A program made the position numbers and the translations under genes. The notes below the pieces were generated by a model that made no database searches, was not told where the DNA came from, and saw nothing but the letters and a program-made list of their open reading frames with translations. 32,327 nt of DNA from an uncultured cyanobacterium (GTDB lineage Bacteria > Cyanobacteriota > Cyanobacteriia > Cyanobacteriales > Geitlerinemataceae), in contig CAKZKB010000568.1 in assembly GCA_937121005.1 (NCBI GenBank), positions 1 to 32,327 of the forward strand, given 5' to 3'. Below, one piece after another: positions 9,724 through 18,208 of the stretch (its first letter is position 1; each line of letters starts with the position of its first letter).

Positions 9724-9751
9724 GTAGGGGCGATTCGCGAATTGCCCCTAC
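9724..9751. repeat. Near-perfect palindromic repeat
   Basis: gtaggggcgattcgcgaattgcccctac is its own reverse complement apart from one base pair. Confidence 0.8.
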
Positions 9752-9851
9752 ATTGACCGAGAATATCGCGGATACAAGCCTCTCTTTTCAGGGAGAAGAG
9801 GATACGGACATTTTCCTTAGTTCAAGCCTGGTGGACTTTAGGAAGAGATCT

Positions 9852-9885
9852 TAATTTTGAATTTTGAATTTTGAATTTTGAATTG
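9852..9885. repeat. Heptameric simple tandem repeat (TTTTGAA)n
   Basis: taattttgaattttgaattttgaattttgaattg, immediately upstream of the zinc-ribbon gene. Confidence 0.85.
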
Positions 9886-9898
9886 GAGCGAAGCGACT

Positions 9899-10195
9899 AT
9901 GCCATTATACGATTATGTTTGCCCCCAAAACGGTCGCACCGTCGAAGTTCGCCATTCGCTAAGCGAAACGATTTCGACTTGGGGGGAACTGTGCGATCGC
10001 GCCGGAATCGAACCGGAAGACACCCCCACCGATACCCCCGTGAAGCGCAAAATTACTGCCCCTAGCGTCTTGGTTCCGACCAGCGATCGCGAATTGAAGG
10101 ATGCAGGCTTTACCAAGTTAGTGAAGCGCGATAAGGGCGTGTACGAAAATGTGACGGGCGGAGAGGGCGAACCTCGCGTCATTGGCGATTCGTAA
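9899..10195 (+). CDS. FmdB-type zinc-ribbon-like small protein (degenerate metal site)
   Basis: 98 aa from ATG 9899; starts MPLYDYVCPQNGRTVEV as FmdB family proteins do, but lacks the paired CxxC motifs. Confidence 0.6.
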   Translation: MPLYDYVCPQNGRTVEVRHSLSETISTWGELCDRAGIEPEDTPTDTPVKRKITAPSVLVPTSDRELKDAGFTKLVKRDKGVYENVTGGEGEPRVIGDS

Positions 10196-10225
10196 TCGTT
10201 GTATATAATGTAAAGGACGGTATTT

Positions 10226-10296
10226 GTAGGGGCTAAGCATTCACACCGATTAACGCACGATTCTACCGATAACTAAACATGGTGAATGCTTCGCCC
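10226..10296. repeat. Dispersed imperfect inverted-repeat element, copy 1
   Basis: gtaggggctaagcattcacaccg ... ggtgaatgcttcgccc; an inverted copy occurs at 21872-21940. Confidence 0.75.
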
Positions 10297-10354
10297 GCCC
10301 AGATGTATCGTATTGTAGCATCCTAGGAGAACCCTACGAGAGGATCGACCAACT

Positions 10355-11806
10355 TTAGCTGTCGAATTTCAAGTCAGACATCATGCGATCGAGAACTTGT
10401 TTGTTGCGATCGTAATTTTGACCTTCGACACTGTAGGTTGCACCGACTAATGTCGAACCATCCAAATCGACGACGTAGCGATAGGTTTTTACGCCTTCGG
10501 GTAACAATGCAATCCCGGTCGATTCCTCTTCGATAACAACGGCTTGATGTCCGTCAATTTGGAGGGAACGCCGCGATAGTTCTCGACTGGCTTCTGCACC
10601 ATAAGGCGCGCCAGCAACGCGATCGAAGGACATATTTTCTTCGCGCAAATAGACCGCTTCGTCGAAACTGTCGCTACGTGCAGGTAGGCTGGCATCGGTG
10701 GGATCGAACACTTGGCAAGTGTTGAGAATTTCGCCAGAATTGGTTTCCCAACCGCCGGGATAGCCAACCGTATAACCGATCGCGTCGTTATGACAGCTTT
10801 GGCTCAATTGTACCCCAGCGTTGTCGCTCAGACATTGATTTTGTCCGCTCAAATCTTGAAAGCAATCGCCGTATTTGTCGAGCATGACGACATCAGAAAC
10901 AGTGGAAAATTGGGTCAGAGTTTCCTCGATCGCCGTTTTTGTACGGGCGATGTCACCGACTCCACCAAGGGGAACGGTACGGCAAAATTTTAAGCGAGCC
11001 GTTCCTTCATTGATGGCAATGTTAAAATCTTGGTTACTCTGACAATTCGAGGCCCCTTGAAAGTCGATGGGATCGATTAAACCGCGTTGTTGTTCGGCCG
11101 CAGTTGGCCCGTCTATTAACTCTTGCATGGCAAATTCAGCCACACCTAAATCGGGCGAAGTACGCGATACGGCTTCGACTTCCTCAAACGATCCGCCTCG
11201 TACCGGGAAAAAGACAGAAACGGGATAGCTGCTGTCTGCAACGGTTTGAAACGAGTCGGAAACAGTGGCGACAACCGGATCGAATTCATTTTGCAAACTG
11301 CGATCGTACTCAACATCGAGAGTGAGAACGTTGTTATCTGCCATTGTCTTTTTGATATAAAAAATGCGATCGCCTTCGTAACCGGAGATGACAAACCAGT
11401 TGTCTTCTCGCATTCGATACGTCACGTTTCGACCTTCTTGTGCCAACGCTTCTCGATACAAGTCTTCTATGGTGTCGCCTTGGATGTTGTTGTAGCCAAA
11501 GGCTTTCATAACAACATTTTCGTTTGGCGACGCAAACGTGAGTCCGTCGTTATTTTCGGGTGGCGCTTCTGGGGAAACAATGCTGTTCGGGTACAGCAGC
11601 GAAAAATCGAACCGTTCGTTGGTATATTCTTCGTAGTTAATATTCGCTTCGTTAGGAATATTGATGTCTCCCGTTCCACCACCGATCGTCGTCGGTTGCT
11701 GTCGCTGCGGAGGTTGGCGATCGCCTCTGACAATGGGTTCGCCTTGGCAGCTTGCTAAACTTAAACCCGCACAGAAGAGTAAAGAAGTCGATAAAATGCG
11801 ATTCAT
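10355..11806 (-). CDS. GerMN-domain lipoprotein (long paralog)
   Basis: MNRILSTSLLFCAGLSLASCQGEP lipobox; VSVFFPVRGGSFEEVEAVSRTSPDLGVAEFAMQELIDGPTAAEQQRGL GerMN-like domain; extra C-terminal domain. ATG at 11806 preferred over the ORF start at 11830. Confidence 0.75.
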   Translation of the reverse strand: MNRILSTSLLFCAGLSLASCQGEPIVRGDRQPPQRQQPTTIGGGTGDINIPNEANINYEEYTNERFDFSLLYPNSIVSPEAPPENNDGLTFASPNENVVMKAFGYNNIQGDTIEDLYREALAQEGRNVTYRMREDNWFVISGYEGDRIFYIKKTMADNNVLTLDVEYDRSLQNEFDPVVATVSDSFQTVADSSYPVSVFFPVRGGSFEEVEAVSRTSPDLGVAEFAMQELIDGPTAAEQQRGLIDPIDFQGASNCQSNQDFNIAINEGTARLKFCRTVPLGGVGDIARTKTAIEETLTQFSTVSDVVMLDKYGDCFQDLSGQNQCLSDNAGVQLSQSCHNDAIGYTVGYPGGWETNSGEILNTCQVFDPTDASLPARSDSFDEAVYLREENMSFDRVAGAPYGAEASRELSRRSLQIDGHQAVVIEEESTGIALLPEGVKTYRYVVDLDGSTLVGATYSVEGQNYDRNKQVLDRMMSDLKFDS

Positions 11807-11846
11807 GTTGAGATGGATAGTTAAGGACAAAAAGCAGAAAGATTTT

Positions 11847-11882
11847 CCTTCGCTGAGGTAGACTTTAACCCTTCAGCGAAGG
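11847..11882 (-). terminator. Possible hairpin terminator after the short GerMN paralog
   Basis: Stem ccttcgctga / ttcagcgaagg, followed on the minus strand by an A/T-rich run. Confidence 0.5.
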
Positions 11883-11896
11883 GGCAATTTTGGGGA

Positions 11897-12883
11897 CTAG
11901 GTGGTATTCTCAGTCAGACATTGCCGGGGGCCGCGAAAATCGTAGAAGCAGTCACCGTTCTTGTTGAGAATGATGACATCAGAAACAGTGGAAAACTGCT
12001 CTAATGTTTTCTCGATCGCCACTTTGGCTGGAACGACTTCACCCACACCACTGAGAGGAACGGTACGGCAAAATCTTAACCGTGCAGTTCCATCGTTGAT
12101 GGAGATGTTAAAATCTCGATCGGACTCGCAGTTAGACGATCCCTCAAAGTCAATGGGATCGATTAAACCGCGTTCTTGTTCGGTGTCCGTCGGCCCGGCA
12201 ATTAACTGTTGTATGGCAAAGTTAGCCACACCTAAATCGGGCGAGATCCGAGGGACAGCTTCAAATTCGTTGGTCGGCGTGTTTTCTACAGGGAAAAAGA
12301 CAGAAACGCGATGGCCGCTATCTTGGTCTACTGGCCCGAAAGAGTTAGAGATGGTAGCGACAACCGGATCGAATCGATTTTGCAAGTTGCGATCGTAGCG
12401 AATATCTAGGGTAAGTATGTCGTCATGGGCGATGATTTCCTTGATATAGAAGACGCGATCGCCTTCGTAACCCGAGATAACAAACCAATTATCCTCTTGT
12501 CTTTCGTAAGTGACGTTTCCATCCACTCGAGACAGGGTATCGCGATACAAATCGCTGATGGTGTTGTCAGAAATATTGTGAGCCCCATAGGCTTTAATGA
12601 CAATATTTTCGTTGGGTGAAGTAAAGGTTCTACCGTCATTGTTGGTTGGAGCCGACTCCATAGAAACAATATTTTCCGGGTAGACTAGGGAGAAGTCAAA
12701 GCGGTAGTTGGCATAGGTTTCGTAGAGAACATTCGCTTCGTTGGGAATGTCGATCGCCCCCGTACCACCACCGACAGTATTGAGTTTGGGTTGGCGATCG
12801 CCTCTAGCAAGGGGTTCGCCTTGGCAGCTTGCTAAACCTAAAGCAGTGCAAAGGAGTAAAGAAGTCGATAAAATGCGATTCAT
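11897..12883 (-). CDS. GerMN-domain lipoprotein (short tandem paralog)
   Basis: MNRILSTSLLLCTALGLASCQGEPLARGDRQPKLNTVGGGTGAIDIPNEANVLYETYANYRFDFSLVYPENIVS...; near-identical domain order to 10355-11806 but ends at the position corresponding to its GQNQCLSDNAG. Confidence 0.75.
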   Translation of the reverse strand: MNRILSTSLLLCTALGLASCQGEPLARGDRQPKLNTVGGGTGAIDIPNEANVLYETYANYRFDFSLVYPENIVSMESAPTNNDGRTFTSPNENIVIKAYGAHNISDNTISDLYRDTLSRVDGNVTYERQEDNWFVISGYEGDRVFYIKEIIAHDDILTLDIRYDRNLQNRFDPVVATISNSFGPVDQDSGHRVSVFFPVENTPTNEFEAVPRISPDLGVANFAIQQLIAGPTDTEQERGLIDPIDFEGSSNCESDRDFNISINDGTARLRFCRTVPLSGVGEVVPAKVAIEKTLEQFSTVSDVIILNKNGDCFYDFRGPRQCLTENTT

Positions 12884-13035
12884 GTTAAGATGGATAGGGA
12901 ACGACAAAAAGCAGACGATCGCATCTTCGACGATCGCCTTCCGATCTCAACCTTAAGAAAATATCAGATAGAATTCAAGAGAAATGTGCTATGGATAACA
13001 CAAAATCTATCCATCGAACGATTAAAGGATGCAGG

Positions 13036-13123
13036 CATTCAGGTGCCACAGAGAAACCCGGTTTCTCAACGGATAGACTCAAATTTTACCTGGCGATCGG
13101 CCAGAAACCGGGTTTCTACGCCC
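13036..13123. repeat. Dispersed element containing two GAAACCSGGTTTC palindromes, copy 1
   Basis: cattcaggtgccacagagaaacccggtttctc...ccagaaaccgggtttctacgccc; reverse-complement copy at 28747-28834. Confidence 0.75.
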
Positions 13124-13193
13124 ATTGACGATCGGACACCCGAACATTTACTAAAGGATAAATTTAGCGGGCAAGATGCCCGCATTACCAAAC

Positions 13194-14612
13194 TTAATCT
13201 GCGCCGTTCGTTGATGCGTTGCAACCATCGCCGCGATGAACAGTTTTAACCCATTTCAAGCGCTTGGGTAAGACTGCGATGCGGGCGGTTGTGGCTACAA
13301 TAACGACAAACCAGTGCATGAAATACACCATACCGAGAACGCTTTGCTGGAACATTTCCCAAATAGAACGCTTGGCCTCGTAACGGCGCGATCGCCAAAT
13401 TCCACCCACCATATACGCAAACGTCATGGCTAGGGTCAAAAATACCACTGGCGAAAAAAGCGGTAGTTGGCGACGAACCAGCGCCACCGCTAACTCGGGT
13501 ACGGCTGTGGCGGGCATTAAATATTGAATGGCAAAAAACGTCAGCGCATCCCAACTTTTGCGAAGCCCCATGCGGTTGCTGGCAAACAATCGCCAATAGT
13601 CTAAATAGCGTTGGTAGCCACCTTCTGCCCAGCGCGATCGCTGGTGCCACAAGGATACAAAATCTGTCACCCCTTCCTCGAAAACAGGCGGAGAGGCTAG
13701 CATTTCAATCTGCCAGCGATCGAGGTGCAAGCGAAAACTCAAATCCAGATCGTCGGTGATCGTTTCTTCGTTAAACCCACCGCAGCGATCGAGTGCCAAA
13801 CGACGCACGAACTGACCGTTTCCGCGTAACTCTCCCACACCACCAGCCGCGACGCGCTGCTGTTGAATGTAGAGATCCATAGCCATTTCTGCTGCTTGTC
13901 CCCGCGTCCAGAAATTCTCCTCCGCATTAGAGATCGTCTTACGAATTTGTACCGCCCCGACTTCCGGACGAGTAAAAGTAGGGAGAACGCGCCGCAGCAG
14001 ATCTCGATCGACACTGGCATCGGCATCGAATACAGCAATAATATCGCCTCGGGTGACTTTTAAGGCCGCATTTAAAGCCCCAGACTTGCCGCCGCCGGCC
14101 CCCGGTTGGCGATGCAATATCGTTAAATTATCGTGTTGGCGAGCCAAGTTATCGAGTATTTTAGGAGTGCTGTCCGTGCTCGCATCGTTAACGACGCAGA
14201 CTTCGTAGTGCGATCGCGGGTAGTCGAGATCGCAAAGCAGTTTTACCACGCGGGCGATCGTCGTTTCTTCGTTTTTCGCCGCCACCACCAGAGAGACAAA
14301 AGGTAACTCCTCCGCCGTCTCCAACACTTGCGGATCGGGGGGCGCAACCGGAGTCGCAAACAGCAACCGCACCAACCGCACACCAACGGGAAGGGAAAGA
14401 CCCAACACCGCCCAAGATCCCCAGGTGACGGAGTTGAGAGCAATGATACCACCCCATAACAAGATTAAGATCGCGGCAGCCTTGCGCCTGCGTCCGTCGT
14501 AACCGCGATAGGAGATCTCCTCGTCTTCGTCTCCTTCGTCCCCGTAGAGGATAGCGTTTAAGGGTTCGAGATCGTCGGCGGGATGGCGTTCGGCCCAGGT
14601 ATTAGCGGACAT
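13194..14612 (-). CDS. Family 2 glycosyltransferase, processive beta-glycosyltransferase (cellulose synthase/PgaC-like)
   Basis: From MSANTWAERHPADD (ATG 14612); TM segments, VVAAKNEETTIARV, DADAS (DxD), TDDLDLSFRL, QRSRWAEGG (Q..RW). Confidence 0.85.
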   Translation of the reverse strand: MSANTWAERHPADDLEPLNAILYGDEGDEDEEISYRGYDGRRRKAAAILILLWGGIIALNSVTWGSWAVLGLSLPVGVRLVRLLFATPVAPPDPQVLETAEELPFVSLVVAAKNEETTIARVVKLLCDLDYPRSHYEVCVVNDASTDSTPKILDNLARQHDNLTILHRQPGAGGGKSGALNAALKVTRGDIIAVFDADASVDRDLLRRVLPTFTRPEVGAVQIRKTISNAEENFWTRGQAAEMAMDLYIQQQRVAAGGVGELRGNGQFVRRLALDRCGGFNEETITDDLDLSFRLHLDRWQIEMLASPPVFEEGVTDFVSLWHQRSRWAEGGYQRYLDYWRLFASNRMGLRKSWDALTFFAIQYLMPATAVPELAVALVRRQLPLFSPVVFLTLAMTFAYMVGGIWRSRRYEAKRSIWEMFQQSVLGMVYFMHWFVVIVATTARIAVLPKRLKWVKTVHRGDGCNASTNGAD

Positions 14613-14812
14613 ATCGGTATCGGCACAACTGCAACGAGCGCTACAATTATCCCACACAGCGATCCGGTTGGCACGGAGATGGCTGAAATCGCGGCAGCAC
14701 GAGGGGTTAAAGGTTTCTTTTGTATGTTAGGGGCCGGTGGCGGTTCAGCGTTAGAGCGAGTCGGAGCCATTTCCCTGCTAAAAAAGGTTGAAATTGTCAT
14801 CCCCGCAGCACA

Positions 14813-15508
14813 TCAGGGCAGCACTTCATTTGGAAGGGTAACATTACAATACGCCGTTGTCAGCGCATCCACCCCTGTAATTGCCGTGCCAACGACGATC
14901 GCGAACGCACCTAATTCTAGAGCCTGCTTTGCCAGTTCCGGCCTGGAAATCCCCCCTTCACAAACGATTGGCATATCTAAAGTTGCCACCAATTGAGCTA
15001 ACAAATTAAACCCCGGAGGTAATTGGGTTTGCGTGGCGTTTGTATAGCCGTAAAGCGTGGTGGCGACAATATCGGCTCCGGCTTTAGCTGCCGCAACTCC
15101 GGCTTCTAGGGTATCCACATCTGCCATCACCCTCTTACCTAACTCGCCATGAATTCGAGCGACCAAATCTGCAACGGTTTCCCCTTGCGGACGTTTTCGC
15201 AATGTCGCGTCGATGGCAACAATGTCCGCACCCGCTTTGGCAACGGCTTCGGCGTGGTGGAATTGCGGGGTAATGTAAACATCAAAATCGGCGATCGTCT
15301 GTTTCCACAGTCCGATAATGGGAATATCTGGAAGTCGCGATCGCACTGCTTCGATATGGTTGGGACTATCAATTCGTACCGCGATCGCCCCTCGTCGCAC
15401 GGCGGTTTCAGCGAAAGCGGCAATAATATCGCGATCGTGTAACGGAGAGTCGGCGGGGGCTTGGCAGGAGACAATTAAGCCTCCTTTTAAGGGTTGCAAT
15501 GATAGCAT
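14813..15508 (-). CDS. nanE: Putative N-acetylmannosamine-6-phosphate 2-epimerase (NanE-like)
   Basis: 231 aa TIM-barrel: LKGGLIVSCQAPADSPLHD, IPIIGLWKQ, ADIVAIDATLRKRP, MADVDTLEAGVAAAKAGADIVATTLYGYT. Confidence 0.85.
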   Translation of the reverse strand: MLSLQPLKGGLIVSCQAPADSPLHDRDIIAAFAETAVRRGAIAVRIDSPNHIEAVRSRLPDIPIIGLWKQTIADFDVYITPQFHHAEAVAKAGADIVAIDATLRKRPQGETVADLVARIHGELGKRVMADVDTLEAGVAAAKAGADIVATTLYGYTNATQTQLPPGFNLLAQLVATLDMPIVCEGGISRPELAKQALELGAFAIVVGTAITGVDALTTAYCNVTLPNEVLP

Positions 15509-15526
15509 TTTGATGGATTTTGTAGA

Positions 15527-15557
15527 AAAAACCCGGCTTTTCTAGAAAACCGGGTCA
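15527..15557 (-). terminator. Rho-independent-type terminator downstream of pilC
   Basis: Minus strand: ACCCGGTTTTCTAGAAAAGCCGGGTTTTTTC, a strong stem followed by a T-run, just after the pilC stop. Confidence 0.7.
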
Positions 15558-15585
15558 AAATGTTCGTAAATTCGCGATCGCGAAC

Positions 15586-16764
15586 TTAACCAATTTCCTC
15601 CATGACCGCAAACATGGGCAAATACATCGACAGCAAAATCGAACCGACCATACCGCCAATCACCACAATCATCAACGGTTCGAGCATACTCGTCAACCCT
15701 TTAATCGCCTGTTCGACTTCATCTTCATAAAACGCACCCACCTTCATCAACATGGCATCGAGTTCCCCGGTTTCTTCCCCGATCGCCATCATTTGAATCG
15801 CCAACGCTGGAAACACGCCTTTTTCCTGCATGGCTTCGCTAATTTGTCCCCCACTTTGGATACTATCGCGAGCGTAGTCGATCGCGTCTGCAATCACCGC
15901 ATTTCCCGCCGTATCGCGGACAATTTCCATAGAGTTCAAAATCGGAACCCCCGATCGCGTCAGCGTCCCGAAAACGTTACAAAACCGCGCCACCGCCGTT
16001 TTTTCAATCAAGTCACCAAAAATCGGCGCTTTCAACAACAGTTTGTCAATTTGGAACTGACCGACCGGAGTTTTGTAATACTGCTTCACCGCAAAAATGA
16101 TGGCGAACAGAATGCCCACAAAAACAATAATGGCATAGTTTTGCGTTTCGATCCAACTTTCCGCATCGGGCACTTCCGAAGCCGGCGGTAAAGTCGGCCC
16201 GCGCAAGAAGAAACTAATGTTCATCATCAACTGGGTAAACGCAGGCAATTCGGCTCCCAACTGATCGAAAATCCCCGTAAATGTGGGTAGCAAAAAGATC
16301 GTCATTCCCAAGAAAATGACCACAGCAATACCACCAACTGTTTGCGGATAGGCCATGGCTGATTTCAACTGGTTTTGGATGCGAGCGGAATCCTCAAGTA
16401 ACTTCGCCAGTCGGTTGAGCACCTCATCGAGAACACCACCGACTTCCCCCGCTTGCACCATCGCCACATACAAATTGTCGAAACAAGACGGATGTCGGCG
16501 CATGGCTTCTGAGAGCGACCCCCCTTCAGAAACCTCCCCGTTGATATCAACTAGAGCGCGTTTGAGCTTCGGGTTGCCACACTGTTCGGTGAGCACGGAC
16601 AAACAGCGAATCATCCCCACACCCGCGTTGAACATCGCCGCAAATTGTCGGGAGAAAACGGCTTTATCCTTAACCGTAACGCTCGATAGCAGCAACGTTA
16701 TCCGATCGCCAATCCCGATCGACTCGCCCCCTTTTGCTGGCTGGTTGGCAGCTGCATTAGCCAT
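15586..16764 (-). CDS. pilC: Type IV pilus inner-membrane platform protein PilC (type II secretion F family)
   Basis: 392 aa; two F-domains (FSRQFAAMFNAGVGMIRCLSVL; FCNVFGTLTRSGVPILNSMEIV), MIAIGEETGELDAML, C-terminal TM; downstream of pilT. Confidence 0.95.
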   Translation of the reverse strand: MANAAANQPAKGGESIGIGDRITLLLSSVTVKDKAVFSRQFAAMFNAGVGMIRCLSVLTEQCGNPKLKRALVDINGEVSEGGSLSEAMRRHPSCFDNLYVAMVQAGEVGGVLDEVLNRLAKLLEDSARIQNQLKSAMAYPQTVGGIAVVIFLGMTIFLLPTFTGIFDQLGAELPAFTQLMMNISFFLRGPTLPPASEVPDAESWIETQNYAIIVFVGILFAIIFAVKQYYKTPVGQFQIDKLLLKAPIFGDLIEKTAVARFCNVFGTLTRSGVPILNSMEIVRDTAGNAVIADAIDYARDSIQSGGQISEAMQEKGVFPALAIQMMAIGEETGELDAMLMKVGAFYEDEVEQAIKGLTSMLEPLMIVVIGGMVGSILLSMYLPMFAVMEEIG

Positions 16765-16816
16765 GGCTTGAAACCTTTATAAACAACAAACAATTGAAAA
16801 GCAATTGCATCGAAGA

Positions 16817-17926
16817 TTATGCCCTCGCTTTCGCTCGCGCCTTACCTTGACCCGCCGCACCTTGGGGAACGATTAGCCGATTGAGTTCGTCTATCTTCGA
16901 GGTTTTAGAAACGGCTTCCTCGTAAGTGACTTTCCCTTCGTTCACCAGCCGTGCTAGGCACATTTCCATTGTTTGCATTCCCAGTTTTGCCCCCATTTGA
17001 ATTTGGGAATAAATCTGGCTGGTTTTTCCCTCGCGAATTAAGTTGGCCATAGCAGGTGTATTGACCATAATTTCTTGAGCCGCGCAACGACCGCCACCCA
17101 CTTTACGCAGTAAGTTTTGCGAGAGGACTCCTACTAGCGAGCCGGACATTTGGGCGCGAATTTGCGGTTGCTGAATCGGCGGGAATACGTCCAACATCCG
17201 ATCGACCGTTGCCGAAGCCGAGTTTGTGTGCAAAGTTCCGAAGACCAAGTGACCTGTTTCTGCGGCTGAAATCGCCAAGCCAATAGTCTCTAAGTCGCGC
17301 ATTTCCCCCACTAGGATGATATCGGGATCTTCGCGGAGGGCGGCTTTTAGGGCGTTGGCAAAACTTTTGGTATCTTCACCTTTTTGCCGTTGGTGAAACA
17401 GGCTTTTTTCGTTGGGAAAAACATACTCGATGGGGTCTTCTACCGTGAGCACGTGCTCCGATCGCGTCCGGTTAATCAAGTCCAAAATTGCCGCCATGGT
17501 CGTGGTTTTTCCAGAACCCGTTTGTCCTGTCACCAACACCATTCCCCGAGGACGTTCCGACAGTTCTCGCATGATTTCGGGAACGCCTAACTTTTCAAAG
17601 TTGGGAATTTTAGAAGACAGCGCCCGCAAGCAAGCGGCAAAACAACCCCGTTCGCGATAGACGTTCACCCGAAACCGAGCCAACCCTTTAACCCCGTAGG
17701 CGCAGTCGAGTTCCCAGTTTTGTTCGAGATCTTTACGCTGGTTGTTGTTGAGCATACTAAAGATCAAGCGCTGGCACTCGTCAGGAGCCAACGATTCGCC
17801 AAATTGCTCTTGCGGCCCCAGTTTACCGCTAACACGAAAATAGATCGGTGCGCCGGCTTGGATGTGCATATCGGAACCGCCTTGTTCGATGAGCGATTCC
17901 ATCACATCTTCAATCATGTAGTCCAT
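16817..17926 (-). CDS. pilT: Type IV pilus retraction ATPase PilT
   Basis: 369 aa; MDYMIEDVMESLIEQGGSDMHIQAGAPIYFRVSG, Walker A GQTGSGKTTT, DPDIILVGEMRDLETIGLAISAAETGHLVFGTLHTNSA. Confidence 0.95.
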   Translation of the reverse strand: MDYMIEDVMESLIEQGGSDMHIQAGAPIYFRVSGKLGPQEQFGESLAPDECQRLIFSMLNNNQRKDLEQNWELDCAYGVKGLARFRVNVYRERGCFAACLRALSSKIPNFEKLGVPEIMRELSERPRGMVLVTGQTGSGKTTTMAAILDLINRTRSEHVLTVEDPIEYVFPNEKSLFHQRQKGEDTKSFANALKAALREDPDIILVGEMRDLETIGLAISAAETGHLVFGTLHTNSASATVDRMLDVFPPIQQPQIRAQMSGSLVGVLSQNLLRKVGGGRCAAQEIMVNTPAMANLIREGKTSQIYSQIQMGAKLGMQTMEMCLARLVNEGKVTYEEAVSKTSKIDELNRLIVPQGAAGQGKARAKARA

Positions 17927-17974
17927 GAGTTTTCTCCTTAGTTAATTGATTGATATTGGTAGTGTGGCAATGGC

Positions 17975-18013
17975 TTAAAAACTGGGACGGGCTTCTTCGA
18001 TCGTATAGTCCAT
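17975..18013 (-). other. 12-codon mini-ORF (MDYTIEEARPSF*) resembling a duplicated pilT start
   Basis: Minus strand CTAAGGAGATCCAAAATGGACTATACGATCGAAGAAGCC... compared with pilT CTAAGGAGAAAACTCATGGACTACATGATTGAAGATGTG...; shared Shine-Dalgarno and start. Confidence 0.5.
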
Positions 18014-18170
18014 TTTGGATCTCCTTAGTTAAGTAAGTAATCGGTAAGGGCAACAGTTCGGACACTTTTAACTGACAACGGTAGAATGCGGGTTTCAGCC
18101 CCTCGATCGAAAACTGTCCGGAGTATTGTAAGGGGCTATCGCTTAGAAACTAAGACGATCCACACCTCAA

Positions 18171-18201
18171 TTGTTCATTGCTCATTGTTCATTGCTCATT
18201 G
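18171..18201. repeat. Heptameric tandem repeat (TTCATTG/CTCATTG)
   Basis: ttgttcattgctcattgttcattgctcattg, just downstream of the pilB stop. Confidence 0.8.
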
Positions 18202-18208
18202 AAACGTG

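Noticed and set aside
9724-9751. GTAGGGGCGATTCGCGAATTGCCCCTAC palindrome as a regulatory operator
   Set aside because: It lies downstream of psbQ, and this type of GTAGGGGCGATTCGCGAAT palindrome looks like a common dispersed cyanobacterial repeat; no evidence for a specific regulator.
14583-14996. Plus-strand ORF of 137 aa (MAFGPGISGHIGIG...) and minus-strand 80-aa ORF (14558-14800) in the GT2/nanE gap
   Set aside because: No recognisable family; they overlap each other and the neighbouring genes antisense. Open frames in GC-rich sequence are expected by chance.
14813-15508. NanE-like gene as evidence of a sialic acid catabolism cluster
   Set aside because: No nanA, nanK or transporter genes nearby; the neighbours are GT2 and pil genes. 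NanE-like genes occur alone in cyanobacteria.
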